From NCBI GenBank assembly GCA_904374465.1, contig CAJFFY010000034.1, positions 1 to 28,099 of the forward strand: 28,099 nucleotides of DNA. The letters are read 5' to 3'. The notes beneath the pieces were generated by a model, which was given only the letters and a program-made list of their open reading frames with translations, did no database searches and had not been told where the DNA came from. Below are positions 1-7,177 of this stretch, piece by piece; position 1 is the stretch's first letter; every line of letters begins with the position of its first letter. Position numbers and translations under genes: made by a program. This DNA comes from an uncultured Subdoligranulum sp. (GTDB taxonomy: Bacteria > Bacillota > Clostridia > Oscillospirales > Ruminococcaceae).

Positions 1-98
1 ATGCAAGTGGCGACTTTTTCAGTGCCTCTTGAGAGGCTTGCCGGTACGATGCCCTTCTAGGGCTTACACAAGCCCCCGGCTTAGCCGGGGGTCATGAC
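1..98 (+). mobile_element. Probable IS200/IS605 right end with omegaRNA-like tail
   Basis: Three hairpins follow one another: 24-28 with 33-37 (TTGA loop), 51-55 with 59-63 (TCT loop), and a strong GC stem 73-80 with 84-91 (TTA loop), followed by GTCATGAC. No ORF covers them. A chain of short stems ending in a C/G-rich hairpin next to a conserved short end is typical of the right end of IS200/IS605 elements, where the tnpB 3' end and its guide (omega) RNA lie. The tnpB gene itself would be upstream of the window, so this is inference. Alternatively, the last hairpin could be a terminator for the minus-strand gene at 118, but the minus strand has no T-run after it. Confidence 0.45.
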
Positions 99-117
99 TT
101 TATATATAGGAAGGGGA

Positions 118-505
118 TCACTCCACTTCCAGCCCGTGCATGAAGCGGTGCAGGGCGGGTTTCAGGGGATCGTAGAGGCCCAGGATCTTGCCCACACCGA
201 AGGCGGCGATGACGGTGCCTTCCCGGATGCCGTGGAACTGGCGGAAGTAGGCCGGCGAGATGGCCAGGGCAATGAGGGAAACCGTGCAGTCGAAGCACAT
301 CTTGATGACCGGCAGGGGCTTGTCCAGCTTGTGGGCGATGACCTGCATGATGCCCTCACCGGGCAGCGAGATCAGGTTGGGGGCCAGGTAGAACAGGATG
401 CCCAGGGCGATGAGCACCATGCTGATGGCCAGGTAGAGCAGCCGCACGCCGTAGACCGCCACGGGGGAGAAGGTCATCCGGGCGGGGTCGGGCAGGAAGT
501 CCGGC
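118..505 (-). pseudogene. YczE/YyaS/YitT-like membrane protein, C-terminal part only
   Basis: The minus frame ending at the TGA at 118-120 reads as the last half of a multi-pass membrane protein: a hydrophobic segment (about 427-360), a GEGIMQVIAHKL turn, a second hydrophobic segment, and the motif REGTVIAAFGVGKILGLY, which resembles the C-terminal end of YczE/DUF6198 proteins. Such proteins are about 200-230 residues; only about 125 are left. Upstream of about 500 the frame stops looking like a membrane protein and the opposite strand becomes a sheath gene, so the 5' half was lost at a junction. The family's function is unknown; it is presumed an integral membrane protein. Not expected to be functional. 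Confidence 0.6.
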
Positions 506-1357
506 GTGTTCAACGGCACCGACGGCGGCCCGGGCAAGCGCACCGGCATCGAGGCCTTCCGGGAGATCCGCGATGTGTCCATCATGGCGGTGCCCGGCAT
601 CACCGACGTGAGCGTCCAGGCCAAACTCATCGCCCACTGTGAAAACCTCACCAGCCGCTTTGCCGTGCTGGATGCCCCGCTGGACTGCACCTCGGTGGAC
701 GCCCTGAACGCCCACCGCAGCGCCTACGATACCTCCTACGCCGCCCTCTACGCCCCCTGGGTGCAGGTGTATGACCCGCTGCTCAAGCGGCCCGTTTTCC
801 TGCCGCCCTCCGGCTCGGTGTGCGGCATCTATGCCCGGGTGGACATCGAGCGCGGCGTCCACAAGGCCCCCGCCAACGAGATCGTCAAGGGCTGCACCGG
901 CCTGGCCGTCCAGTACAACGAGGCGGAACAGAGCAAACTCAACCCCAACGGCGTCAACCTGATCCGCGCCATCCCCAGCCAGGGCATCCGGGTCTGGGGC
1001 GCCCGCACCTGTTCCAGCGACGGAAACTGGAAGTACGTCAACGTCCGCCGGCTTTTCATCTTCCTGGAGGAGTCCATCCGTGCCAACACCGGCTGGGGGG
1101 TCTATGAGCCCAACGACGAATCCCTCTGGAGCCGGGTCAAGGGGACCATCTCCCTCTTCCTGGAGACCCAGCGCCGCAACGGCGCCCTCGTGGGCTCCAC
1201 CCCCGACCAGGCCTACTACGTCAAGGTGGGCACTGACACCATGACCCAGGACGATATCCGCAGTGGGCGGCTGATCTGTGAGATCGGCGTTGCCCCCGTG
1301 CGTCCCGGGGAGTTCGCTGTCTTCCGCATCACCCAGACCACCCAGAGCGCGACCTGA
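506..1357 (+). pseudogene. Contractile tail sheath protein, C-terminal 280 residues
   Basis: The frame is open from 455 (after a TAG at 452-454), but recognisable sheath sequence begins at about 506. It contains the central sheath motif GTDGGPGKRTGIEAF and the C-terminal sheath domain with FLEESIRANTGWGVYEPND, an LWSRVKGTI segment and GEFAVFRITQ near the end, ending in TGA at 1355-1357. Sheath proteins of phage tails and extracellular contractile injection systems are usually about 350-500 residues, so 100-200 N-terminal residues are missing. No ribosome site precedes the first possible start (GTG 506). The gene sits 18 bases before a tube gene, the standard sheath-tube order. The sheath drives contraction around the tube; this copy lacks its N-terminal part and is probably dead. 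Confidence 0.75.
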
Positions 1358-1375
1358 GGAAAGGAGATCCGCACC

Positions 1376-1810
1376 ATGGCAGAAATCATGTACCCGTATA
1401 AAAAGTACAACTACAAGGTCCTCATCGACCAGAAAGAGGAGGCCGGATTCAGCGAAGTATCGGACCCCGACATCACCTCCGACCCGGTGGAATACCGGGA
1501 AGGCAACATGGCCGGCAAGCCCCCCGTCAAACAGCCCGGCATCCTGATGTATTCTAACGTCACCCTCAAGCGCGGCACGACCGAGTCCCAGGGCTTTGTG
1601 GACTGGATGAAGGAGATCCAGAACGGCAAGGCACCCCGCAAGACGGTGGTCATTACCCTGATGGACGACGAAATGCAAGAGGTTGCCTCCTGGCAGCTGG
1701 AAAAAGCCTGGCCCACCAAGTACAGCGCCCCCGACTTCAACGCCACCAGCAACGAGGTGGCCATCGAGAGCCTGGAACTGGTCTGCGAGGGCATCACCCG
1801 CACCAAGTAA
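1376..1810 (+). CDS. Contractile injection system / phage tail tube protein (T4 gp19-like)
   Basis: A 144-residue protein with the size and pattern of gp19-like tube subunits (Pvc1/Afp1 class): an N-terminal YNYKVLIDQKEEAGFSEVS strand region, the conserved loop region around PVEYREGN, a VTLKRG strand, a FVDWMKEIQNG helix and the terminal segment with SNEVAIESLELVCEG. Such subunits stack as hexamers to form the inner tube inside the sheath. The start ATG 1376 follows AAAGGAG at 1359-1365. It appears full length and undamaged. However, the sheath before it is truncated and what follows is broken, and there is no baseplate, spike or ATPase gene in view, so it is an orphan of a lost particle cluster. 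Whether that was an eCIS or a contractile prophage cannot be decided here; the gp19-like tube slightly favours eCIS. Confidence 0.8.
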   Translation: MAEIMYPYKKYNYKVLIDQKEEAGFSEVSDPDITSDPVEYREGNMAGKPPVKQPGILMYSNVTLKRGTTESQGFVDWMKEIQNGKAPRKTVVITLMDDEMQEVASWQLEKAWPTKYSAPDFNATSNEVAIESLELVCEGITRTK

Positions 1811-1822
1811 GGAGGAACCGCT

Positions 1823-1935
1823 ATGGAATTGCAGACCGTACCATCAACAAGGCCGACAAACCCCGGATCCAAGTCACATGTTGCCACTGCGGCCATCCGT
1901 TCGCCCATGCCCTGAATTTCGAGAGGGTTGTGTGA
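1823..1935 (+). pseudogene. Small zinc-ribbon-like protein, frameshifted remnant
   Basis: AGGAGG (1810-1815) is ideally placed before ATG 1823, but that frame ends after 30 codons with no recognisable sequence. The +2 frame from about 1828 reads ADRTINKADKPRIQV followed by TCCHCGHPF and ends at TGA 1933-1935. The ribosome site plus meaningful protein in the neighbouring frame suggest one base was lost just after ATGGAA. The cysteine/histidine cluster is half a zinc ribbon; the second metal-binding half is absent, so the 3' end may be lost as well. The ribosome site immediately follows the tube stop codon, so this was probably the next gene of the tail operon. Its function is unknown. Confidence 0.4.
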
Positions 1936-2104
1936 AATAACCTTCCCCCCGAGGTGTTTTCGAATCTCGGGTGAAAAATAGCCGGGTCTGCTGCGCCGGG
2001 CGCAACAGTACCAGAAGAAACGGATACAGGGAGAGGATACCACCCCATGAAGGACTGGCGCCCGGAACCGTGAAGGCGGCCTGGATCGCCACCCAAAACC
2101 AGAG
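1936..2104 (+). other. Degenerate coding debris after the tail genes
   Basis: No intact gene. One frame ending at the TGA overlapping 2046-2049 (ATGA) reads RRAQQYQKKRIQGEDTTP, a plausible C-terminus, but it meets a TAG at 1980-1982 just upstream. The overlapping ATG gives only eight codons before a stop. This resembles the ATGA overlap of two former operon genes, both mostly deleted. It belongs with the tail remnant upstream. Confidence 0.35.
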
Positions 2105-2130
2105 AAGCGTTGCCGCAGGGCAACGCTTTT
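2105..2130 (+). terminator. Rho-independent terminator after tail remnant
   Basis: A perfect 10-bp stem, 2105-2114 with 2119-2128, with loop GCAG and a T-rich tail (TTTTGCTGTTTG). Between here and 2241 I see AT-rich sequence including TATAAT at 2175-2180 without a convincing -35 box, and no gene. Confidence 0.75.
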
Positions 2131-2241
2131 GCTGTTTGTACAAAGTGATAAAAATGCATAATTTATACTGATTGTATAATTGCGCGGGGCCGCACCGTTT
2201 TCACCGGGTGGGCTTTCGGAAATCCTTCTGTCTTGTCCCGA

Positions 2242-2271
2242 TTGCCCCGTGGCGTCCGCTTATGGTATGAT
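2242..2271 (+). promoter_or_regulatory. Promoter of the macro-domain gene
   Basis: TTGCCC (2242-2247), an 18-base spacer and TATGAT (2266-2271), followed by GGAGAGGAGG (2281-2290) before ATG 2298. Confidence 0.55.
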
Positions 2272-2297
2272 GATACCACAGGAGAGGAGGTACTGTT

Positions 2298-2828
2298 ATG
2301 CCCTTGCAGATTGTACAAAACGACATCACCACCATGAAGGTGGACGCCATTGTCAACGCCGCCAACGAGAGCCTGTTGGGCGGCGGGGGCGTGGACGGCG
2401 CCATCCACCGGGCGGCAGGCCCCGGACTGCTGCAGGAGTGCCGCACTCTGGGCGGCTGCCGGACCGGGCAGGCCAAGATCACAAAAGGCTACCGCCTGCC
2501 GGCCAGGTTTGTGATCCACACGGTGGGGCCGGTCTGGCGGGGCGGCGGCCACGGGGAGCGGGCGCTGCTGGTCTCGGCTTATCGCTCCTCGCTGGAACTG
2601 GCCCTGGCCTATCACTGTGAGACCGTTGCCTTCCCGCTGATTTCCTCGGGGGTGTACGGCTACCCCAAAGAGCAGGCCCTGCAGGTGGCGGTGGAGACCA
2701 TCGGGGATTTCCTGCGGGACCACGAGATGACGGTGTATCTGGTGCTCTTTGACCAGGCTTCCTGCGCCATCGGCAGCAGGCTTTTCGCCGGCCGCTATAT
2801 CCCGGAACAGACAGACGGCGGGAAGTAA
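2298..2828 (+). CDS. Macro-domain ADP-ribose hydrolase (O-acetyl-ADP-ribose deacetylase type)
   Basis: A 176-residue single macro domain of the YmdB/MacroD class. It shows the N-terminal IVQNDITTMKVDAIVNAAN segment with the conserved Asn pair, the glycine-rich loop LLGGGGVDGAIHRAAG, GYRLPARFVIHTVGP, and the second phosphate loop PLISSGVYGYP. Proteins of this class remove ADP-ribose from modified proteins, nucleic acids or O-acetyl-ADP-ribose in the cytosol. ATG 2298 has a strong ribosome site. A DNA glycosylase gene follows after 71 bases with no terminator between, so the two may be co-transcribed, which would join ADP-ribose removal with base-damage repair. The exact substrate cannot be read from sequence. 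Confidence 0.9.
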   Translation: MPLQIVQNDITTMKVDAIVNAANESLLGGGGVDGAIHRAAGPGLLQECRTLGGCRTGQAKITKGYRLPARFVIHTVGPVWRGGGHGERALLVSAYRSSLELALAYHCETVAFPLISSGVYGYPKEQALQVAVETIGDFLRDHEMTVYLVLFDQASCAIGSRLFAGRYIPEQTDGGK

Positions 2829-2899
2829 CGCCGCCGAGCAGGATTTCCAAGGGGGAAAGGAAGCGGCATCCCCCACAGAAAAACAAGGGAGTTTCGACC

Positions 2900-3718
2900 A
2901 TGCATATCTCCATTACCGACGACTTTGACCTTGCCAAAATCGCCCGCAGCGGACAGTGTTTCCGGGTAAAAGAATTTGAGGATGGATCCTTCCGCTTTGT
3001 CACGGGGCGGGAGGCGCTGTACCTCCGGCAGTCTGCCGGGGGCTTTGCAGTGAGCTGCCCCGAGGAAACCTGGCAGCGGGTATGGGTGCCCTACTTCGAT
3101 TTGGGGCGAACGTATTCCGCTGTACAAAAAATCATCCCGGAGTCGGACACCTATATGCAGCTGGCGGCACAGGAAGGCCGCGGCATCCGGATTCTGCGGC
3201 AGGATCCCTGGGAAATGCTGGTAACGTTTATCATTTCTCAGCGCAAAAGCATCCCGGCCATCCAGCAGGCGGTGGAACTGCTGGCTGAACGGTTCGGCGA
3301 GGCGGTCACCACTCCCTACGAAACACTGTACACCTTCCCCACGGCGGAACAGCTGGCGGGGGCGCAGGCGGGGGACCTGGCCGCCTGCAAGCTGGGCTAC
3401 CGGGTGCCCTACATCCAGGACGCCGTTGCCAAAGTCCTGTCGGGACAGATGGATCTGGCCGCTCTGGCCACCCTGCCCGACGCGGAACTGTTTGAGAAAC
3501 TCAAAACCATCCGCGGAGTGGGGGACAAGGTGGCCAACTGTATCTGCCTGTTTGCCTATGGCAGAATGGGGGTGGCGCCCATCGACACCTGGATCCATAA
3601 GATCATTGCCCGGGAATATGGCGGGCACAACCCCTTCCCGGCCTACGGCGAGCACGCCGGGATCCTGCAGCAGTTTGCCTTTTACTATGCCATCGCCCAC
3701 AAAGAACGGTTTGCTTAA
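2900..3718 (+). CDS. ogg: 8-oxoguanine DNA glycosylase/AP lyase (OGG1 type)
   Basis: 272 residues, with an N-terminal OGG-like domain and a C-terminal HhH-GPD domain. The hairpin GVGDKVANCICL carries the catalytic Lys (K210), and IDTW carries the activating Asp (D229). This pair defines bifunctional glycosylases that excise oxidised guanine and nick the strand. The DPWEMLVTFIISQRKSI helix is also typical of OGG1-like enzymes found in Clostridia. ATG 2900 is preceded by AGGGAG. It lies just after the macro-domain gene and is followed by two terminator hairpins. An AlkA-type alkyl-base activity is a less likely alternative. Confidence 0.88.
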   Translation: MHISITDDFDLAKIARSGQCFRVKEFEDGSFRFVTGREALYLRQSAGGFAVSCPEETWQRVWVPYFDLGRTYSAVQKIIPESDTYMQLAAQEGRGIRILRQDPWEMLVTFIISQRKSIPAIQQAVELLAERFGEAVTTPYETLYTFPTAEQLAGAQAGDLAACKLGYRVPYIQDAVAKVLSGQMDLAALATLPDAELFEKLKTIRGVGDKVANCICLFAYGRMGVAPIDTWIHKIIAREYGGHNPFPAYGEHAGILQQFAFYYAIAHKERFA

Positions 3719-3724
3719 GCAGAC

Positions 3725-3796
3725 CGGGAAGGCTCTTCGTTGGCCTTCCCGCCGGAATGAACCACACCCGCCCTTTTTGGGGGCGGGAATTTTTTT
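3725..3796 (+). terminator. Tandem hairpins ending the ogg transcript
   Basis: The first stem is 3725-3733 with 3743-3751 (9 bp). The second is 3767-3773 with 3781-3787 (7 bp GC), followed by AATTTTTTT. The second is a typical Rho-independent terminator. Confidence 0.8.
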
Positions 3797-3818
3797 GGAA
3801 AAAATGCTGCCCAAGGCA

Positions 3819-3868
3819 TTGACAGATACCCGCAGGGGGTATATGATGTAGATACCCCAAGGGGGTAT
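3819..3868 (+). promoter_or_regulatory. csoR-copA promoter with two CsoR operators
   Basis: TTGACA (3819-3824), a 17-base spacer and TATGAT (3842-3847) form a near-consensus promoter. Two inverted repeats with ATACCC and GGGGGTAT arms overlap it: ATACCCGCAGGGGGTAT at 3826-3842 fills the spacer, and ATACCCCAAGGGGGTAT at 3852-3868 covers the start of transcription. This G-tract dyad is the known CsoR operator type. The expected outcome is repression when CsoR is metal-free and release by Cu(I). Confidence 0.85.
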
Positions 3869-3901
3869 ATAAAACGAAAACCGATGGAAAGGAAGCACCC
3901 C

Positions 3902-4222
3902 ATGGAACAGGAAAAGAACTGCTGCTGCACCCACCGCACCAAGGAGCGCACACCGGAGGAGTACAAAAGCCTCATCAACCGGCTCAGCCGGATCGAAGGG
4001 CAGATCCGCGGCATCCGCAAGATGGTGGAGAGCAATATGTACTGCCCCGACATTCTTGTGCAGAGCGCAGCGGTGACGGCGGCGATGAACGCCTTCAACA
4101 AGGAGCTGATGTCCGATCATATCCGCACCTGTGTGGCCCACGACATCCGCGAGGGGGACAAGGAGACAGCCGACGCCAGCATCGACGAGCTGCTCCGGGT
4201 GCTCCAGAAGCTGATGAAGTGA
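3902..4222 (+). CDS. csoR: Copper-sensing repressor CsoR
   Basis: 106 residues from ATG 3902, chosen because GGAAAGGAAG lies correctly before it; the upstream in-frame ATG 3884 has no ribosome site. The protein is the all-helical CsoR/RcnR/FrmR fold (LINRLSRIEGQIRGIRKMV). It has the Cu(I) ligand pattern: Cys in MYCPD, then His 25 residues later and Cys four further on in DHIRTC. The NCCCTH segment near the N-terminus may add metal contacts. It sits first in the copper operon, downstream of two matching operators, so it autoregulates and controls copA and copZ. The ligand set argues against a nickel (RcnR) or formaldehyde (FrmR) sensor. Confidence 0.92.
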   Translation: MEQEKNCCCTHRTKERTPEEYKSLINRLSRIEGQIRGIRKMVESNMYCPDILVQSAAVTAAMNAFNKELMSDHIRTCVAHDIREGDKETADASIDELLRVLQKLMK

Positions 4223-4265
4223 GGGCCCCGGGGGCCATTCCATCGTATGGGAGGGAATCGCATAG

Positions 4266-6818
4266 ATGAAACAATACCATGTCACCGGCATGAGCTGCGC
4301 GGCCTGCAGCGCCCATGTGGAGAAGGCCGTCACGGCGGTGCCGGGGGTCACATCCTGCACGGTGAGCCTGCTGACCAACTCCATGACCGTGGAGGGCAGC
4401 GCAGCGCCCGCCGATGTCATCGCCGCGGTGGAGGCCGCGGGCTACGGTGCCTCGGAGAAGGGCGCCCGGCGGGAGGCAGCCCCTGCCGCCGATGAACTGA
4501 AGGACACCGAAACACCCAAGATGGTGCACCGGCTCATTGCCTCCCTTATTTTCTGGCTGCCGCTCATGTACATCATGGGTTGGATGCTCTGGAAGTGGCC
4601 GCTGCCGCCCTTCTTTGAAAACAACCATCTGGCGCTGATGATGTTCGAGATGCTGGACACCATCGTGGTCATGGTCATCAACCAGAAATTCTTTGTCAGC
4701 GGCTTCAAGGGGCTGGTCCACCGGGCGCCCAACATGGACACGCTGGTGGCCATGGGGGCCACGGCGGCCTTCGGGTACAGCACCGTCATGCTGTTCCTCA
4801 TGGCGGACGCCGTGGTGCGGGGGGACATGGCCCAGGTCATGGTCTATATGGACGAGATGTACTTTGAGTCCGCGGCCACCATCCTGACGCTGATCACCAT
4901 CGGCAAGACGCTGGAGGCCTACTCCAAGGGCCGCACCACCGACGCGCTGAAGAGCCTAATGAAACTGGCCCCCAAGACCGCCACCGTGGTGAAAAACGGC
5001 GTGGAGACCGAAGTCTCCATCGACGCGGTGCAGCAGGGGGACGTCTTTGTGGTGCGCCCCGGCGAGAACATCCCGGTGGACGGCGTGGTCCTGGAAGGCC
5101 ACAGTGCCGTCAATGAATCCGCCCTCACCGGCGAGAGCATCCCGGTGGACAAGGCCGAGGGGGACAGCGTCTCGGCGGCCACCATCAACCAGTCGGGCTT
5201 CCTGCGCTGCCGGGCCACCCGGGTGGGGGAGGACACCACCCTCTCCCAGATCATCCAGATGGTCAGCGATGCGGCGGCCACGAAGGCTCCCATCGCCAAG
5301 ATCGCCGACAAAGTCTCCGGCGTCTTCGTGCCCACCGTCATCACCATTGCGGTGGTCACCACCCTGGTCTGGCTGCTGCTGGGCCGGGACATTGGCTACG
5401 CCCTGGCCCGGGGTATCTCGGTATTGGTCATCAGCTGCCCCTGCTCGCTGGGGCTGGCCACGCCGGTGGCCATCATGGTGGGCAACGGCCTGGGCGCCAA
5501 AAACGGCGTGCTGTTCAAGACGGCGGCCTCGCTGGAACAGGCCGGCGCGGTGGACATCGTGGCGCTGGACAAGACCGGCACCATCACCAGCGGTGAGCCC
5601 AGGGTCACCGACATCCTGCCCGCCGACGACACCACCGAGGAGGAGCTGCTCCGCCTGGCGCTGGCCCTGGAACAGAAGAGCGAACACCCGCTGGCCCGCG
5701 CCATCCTGGAGGAGGGCGCCCGGCGGCAGATGCAGGCCGGGGCGGTCACCGACTTTGAGGCCCTGCCCGGCAACGGCGTGACCGCCAAACAGGAGGGCGC
5801 TTTGCTCTGTACCGGCAACCTGAAATTTATGGAAACCCATGCCGCGGTCTCTGCGGAAATCCGCGCCCGGGCCGAGGAACTGGCTGCCCAGGGCAAGACG
5901 CCGCTCTTCTTCAGCCGGGACGGCCGGCTGGCCGGCATTCTCGCAGTGGCGGACGTCATCAAGCCGGACAGCCCCCAGGCCGTGCGGGAACTGCAGAATA
6001 TGGGTATCCGGGTGGTCATGCTCACCGGCGACAACCAGCGCACCGCCGACGCCATCGGCAAGCAGGCCGGGGTGGACGAGGTCATCGCCGGGGTGCTGCC
6101 CGACGGCAAGGAGAGCGTCATCCGGGACCTGATGCGCCAGGGCCGGGTGGCCATGGTGGGGGACGGCATCAACGACGCCCCCGCCCTGACCCGGGCCGAC
6201 ACCGGCATTGCCATCGGCGCCGGCACCGATGTGGCCATCGACGCCGCCGACGTGGTGCTGATGAAGAGCCGCCTCAGCGATGTGCCCGCCGCCATCCGGC
6301 TGAGCCGGGCCACCCTGCGGAACATCCACGAAAACCTCTTCTGGGCTTTCTTCTACAACAGCATCGGCATTCCGCTGGCAGCCGGCGTCTTTGTGCCGCT
6401 GGGCCTGACGCTGAATCCCATGTTCGGTGCTGCTGCCATGAGCCTTTCCAGCGTCTGCGTGGTGAGCAACGCCCTGCGGCTGAATCTCTTCAACATGCAC
6501 GACGGACGCAAGGACAAGAAGATCCGGCATACGCCCCGCAAGGACGCGCCGCAGAACACGGCCTGCACCGTCCCGTGCCCGGTTCCGCCCGCTCCGGCGG
6601 AAAGCGCCGTGGAAAAGACGATGGAGATCGAGGGCATGATGTGCGAACACTGCGAGCGCACCGTTCAGAAGGCGCTGGAGGCAGTGCCCGGCGTGGAGCG
6701 GGTCACCGCCGACGCCCGGGCCGGCACGGCGGTCATCCGCATGCGGCCCGACACCCCGGAGGAAGCCCTGTCCAGGGCGGTGGAAGAGGCCGGGTATCTG
6801 CCCCACGGCATGCGGTAA
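4266..6818 (+). CDS. copA: Cu(I)-exporting P1B-type ATPase CopA with N- and C-terminal HMA domains
   Basis: 850 residues. It has an N-terminal HMA domain (GMSCAACS, Cys 11 and 14), a membrane domain with the transport motif CPC (391-393), the phosphorylation site DKTGT (D435), an HP-type SEHPLA motif, TGDN, and the hinge GDGINDAP (632-639). After the last membrane helices comes a Lys/Pro-rich linker and a second complete HMA domain at the C-terminus (MMCEHC, Cys 793 and 796). Most CopA proteins carry their HMA domains only at the N-terminus, so the C-terminal one is unusual. The pump exports Cu(I) across the cell membrane. ATG 4266 follows GGGAGGG, 43 bases after csoR. Confidence 0.93.
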   Translation: MKQYHVTGMSCAACSAHVEKAVTAVPGVTSCTVSLLTNSMTVEGSAAPADVIAAVEAAGYGASEKGARREAAPAADELKDTETPKMVHRLIASLIFWLPLMYIMGWMLWKWPLPPFFENNHLALMMFEMLDTIVVMVINQKFFVSGFKGLVHRAPNMDTLVAMGATAAFGYSTVMLFLMADAVVRGDMAQVMVYMDEMYFESAATILTLITIGKTLEAYSKGRTTDALKSLMKLAPKTATVVKNGVETEVSIDAVQQGDVFVVRPGENIPVDGVVLEGHSAVNESALTGESIPVDKAEGDSVSAATINQSGFLRCRATRVGEDTTLSQIIQMVSDAAATKAPIAKIADKVSGVFVPTVITIAVVTTLVWLLLGRDIGYALARGISVLVISCPCSLGLATPVAIMVGNGLGAKNGVLFKTAASLEQAGAVDIVALDKTGTITSGEPRVTDILPADDTTEEELLRLALALEQKSEHPLARAILEEGARRQMQAGAVTDFEALPGNGVTAKQEGALLCTGNLKFMETHAAVSAEIRARAEELAAQGKTPLFFSRDGRLAGILAVADVIKPDSPQAVRELQNMGIRVVMLTGDNQRTADAIGKQAGVDEVIAGVLPDGKESVIRDLMRQGRVAMVGDGINDAPALTRADTGIAIGAGTDVAIDAADVVLMKSRLSDVPAAIRLSRATLRNIHENLFWAFFYNSIGIPLAAGVFVPLGLTLNPMFGAAAMSLSSVCVVSNALRLNLFNMHDGRKDKKIRHTPRKDAPQNTACTVPCPVPPAPAESAVEKTMEIEGMMCEHCERTVQKALEAVPGVERVTADARAGTAVIRMRPDTPEEALSRAVEEAGYLPHGMR

Positions 6819-6900
6819 TGGCCGCATGCCTGGCGATACAGGGGGCCGGCACACCGCCGGTGCCCCCACAACCCACAAAAACCAGGAGGATTGCATTCTT

Positions 6901-7119
6901 ATGAAAAAGATGATGAAAGTGGAAGGCATGCACTGCGCCGGCTGCTCCGGCCGACTGAAGAGACTGCTGGAGGCCCTGCCTGCGGTGGAGAGCGCCGCGG
7001 CCGATCACGCGGCGGGCACCGCCGAGGTCACCCTGCGGGGCGACCTGCCGGACGATACGCTGAAGACCACGGTGGAGAAGGCCGGGTTCACCCTCGTCCG
7101 CGTGGAATCCGTCGAATGA
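6901..7119 (+). CDS. copZ: Copper chaperone CopZ-like HMA protein
   Basis: A 72-residue single HMA domain with the Cu(I) motif GMHCAGCS (Cys 12 and 15) and a babbab-size fold. It probably carries Cu(I) to CopA in the cytosol. AGGAGG ends 11 bases before ATG 6901. The gap from copA (6819-6900) holds two hairpins, 8 bp around the copA stop and a GC stem at 6841-6867, neither with a T-run; they could protect or partition the mRNA. A terminator follows. The third base pattern and GC content match copA. Confidence 0.88.
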   Translation: MKKMMKVEGMHCAGCSGRLKRLLEALPAVESAAADHAAGTAEVTLRGDLPDDTLKTTVEKAGFTLVRVESVE

Positions 7120-7132
7120 CCCGGTAACAAAG

Positions 7133-7166
7133 CGGCGCTGTTCCCAAAGGAACAGCGCCGTTTTTT
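7133..7166 (+). terminator. Rho-independent terminator of the copper operon
   Basis: A perfect 12-bp stem, 7133-7144 with 7149-7160, loop CAAA, followed by TTTTTT. Confidence 0.9.
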
Positions 7167-7177
7167 GCATGGTGATC

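Noticed and set aside
4956..6929. Long open frame antisense to copA
   Set aside because: A GC-rich codon-position shadow: low-complexity His/Gly/Asp-rich translation, no ribosome site, and copA itself is clear.
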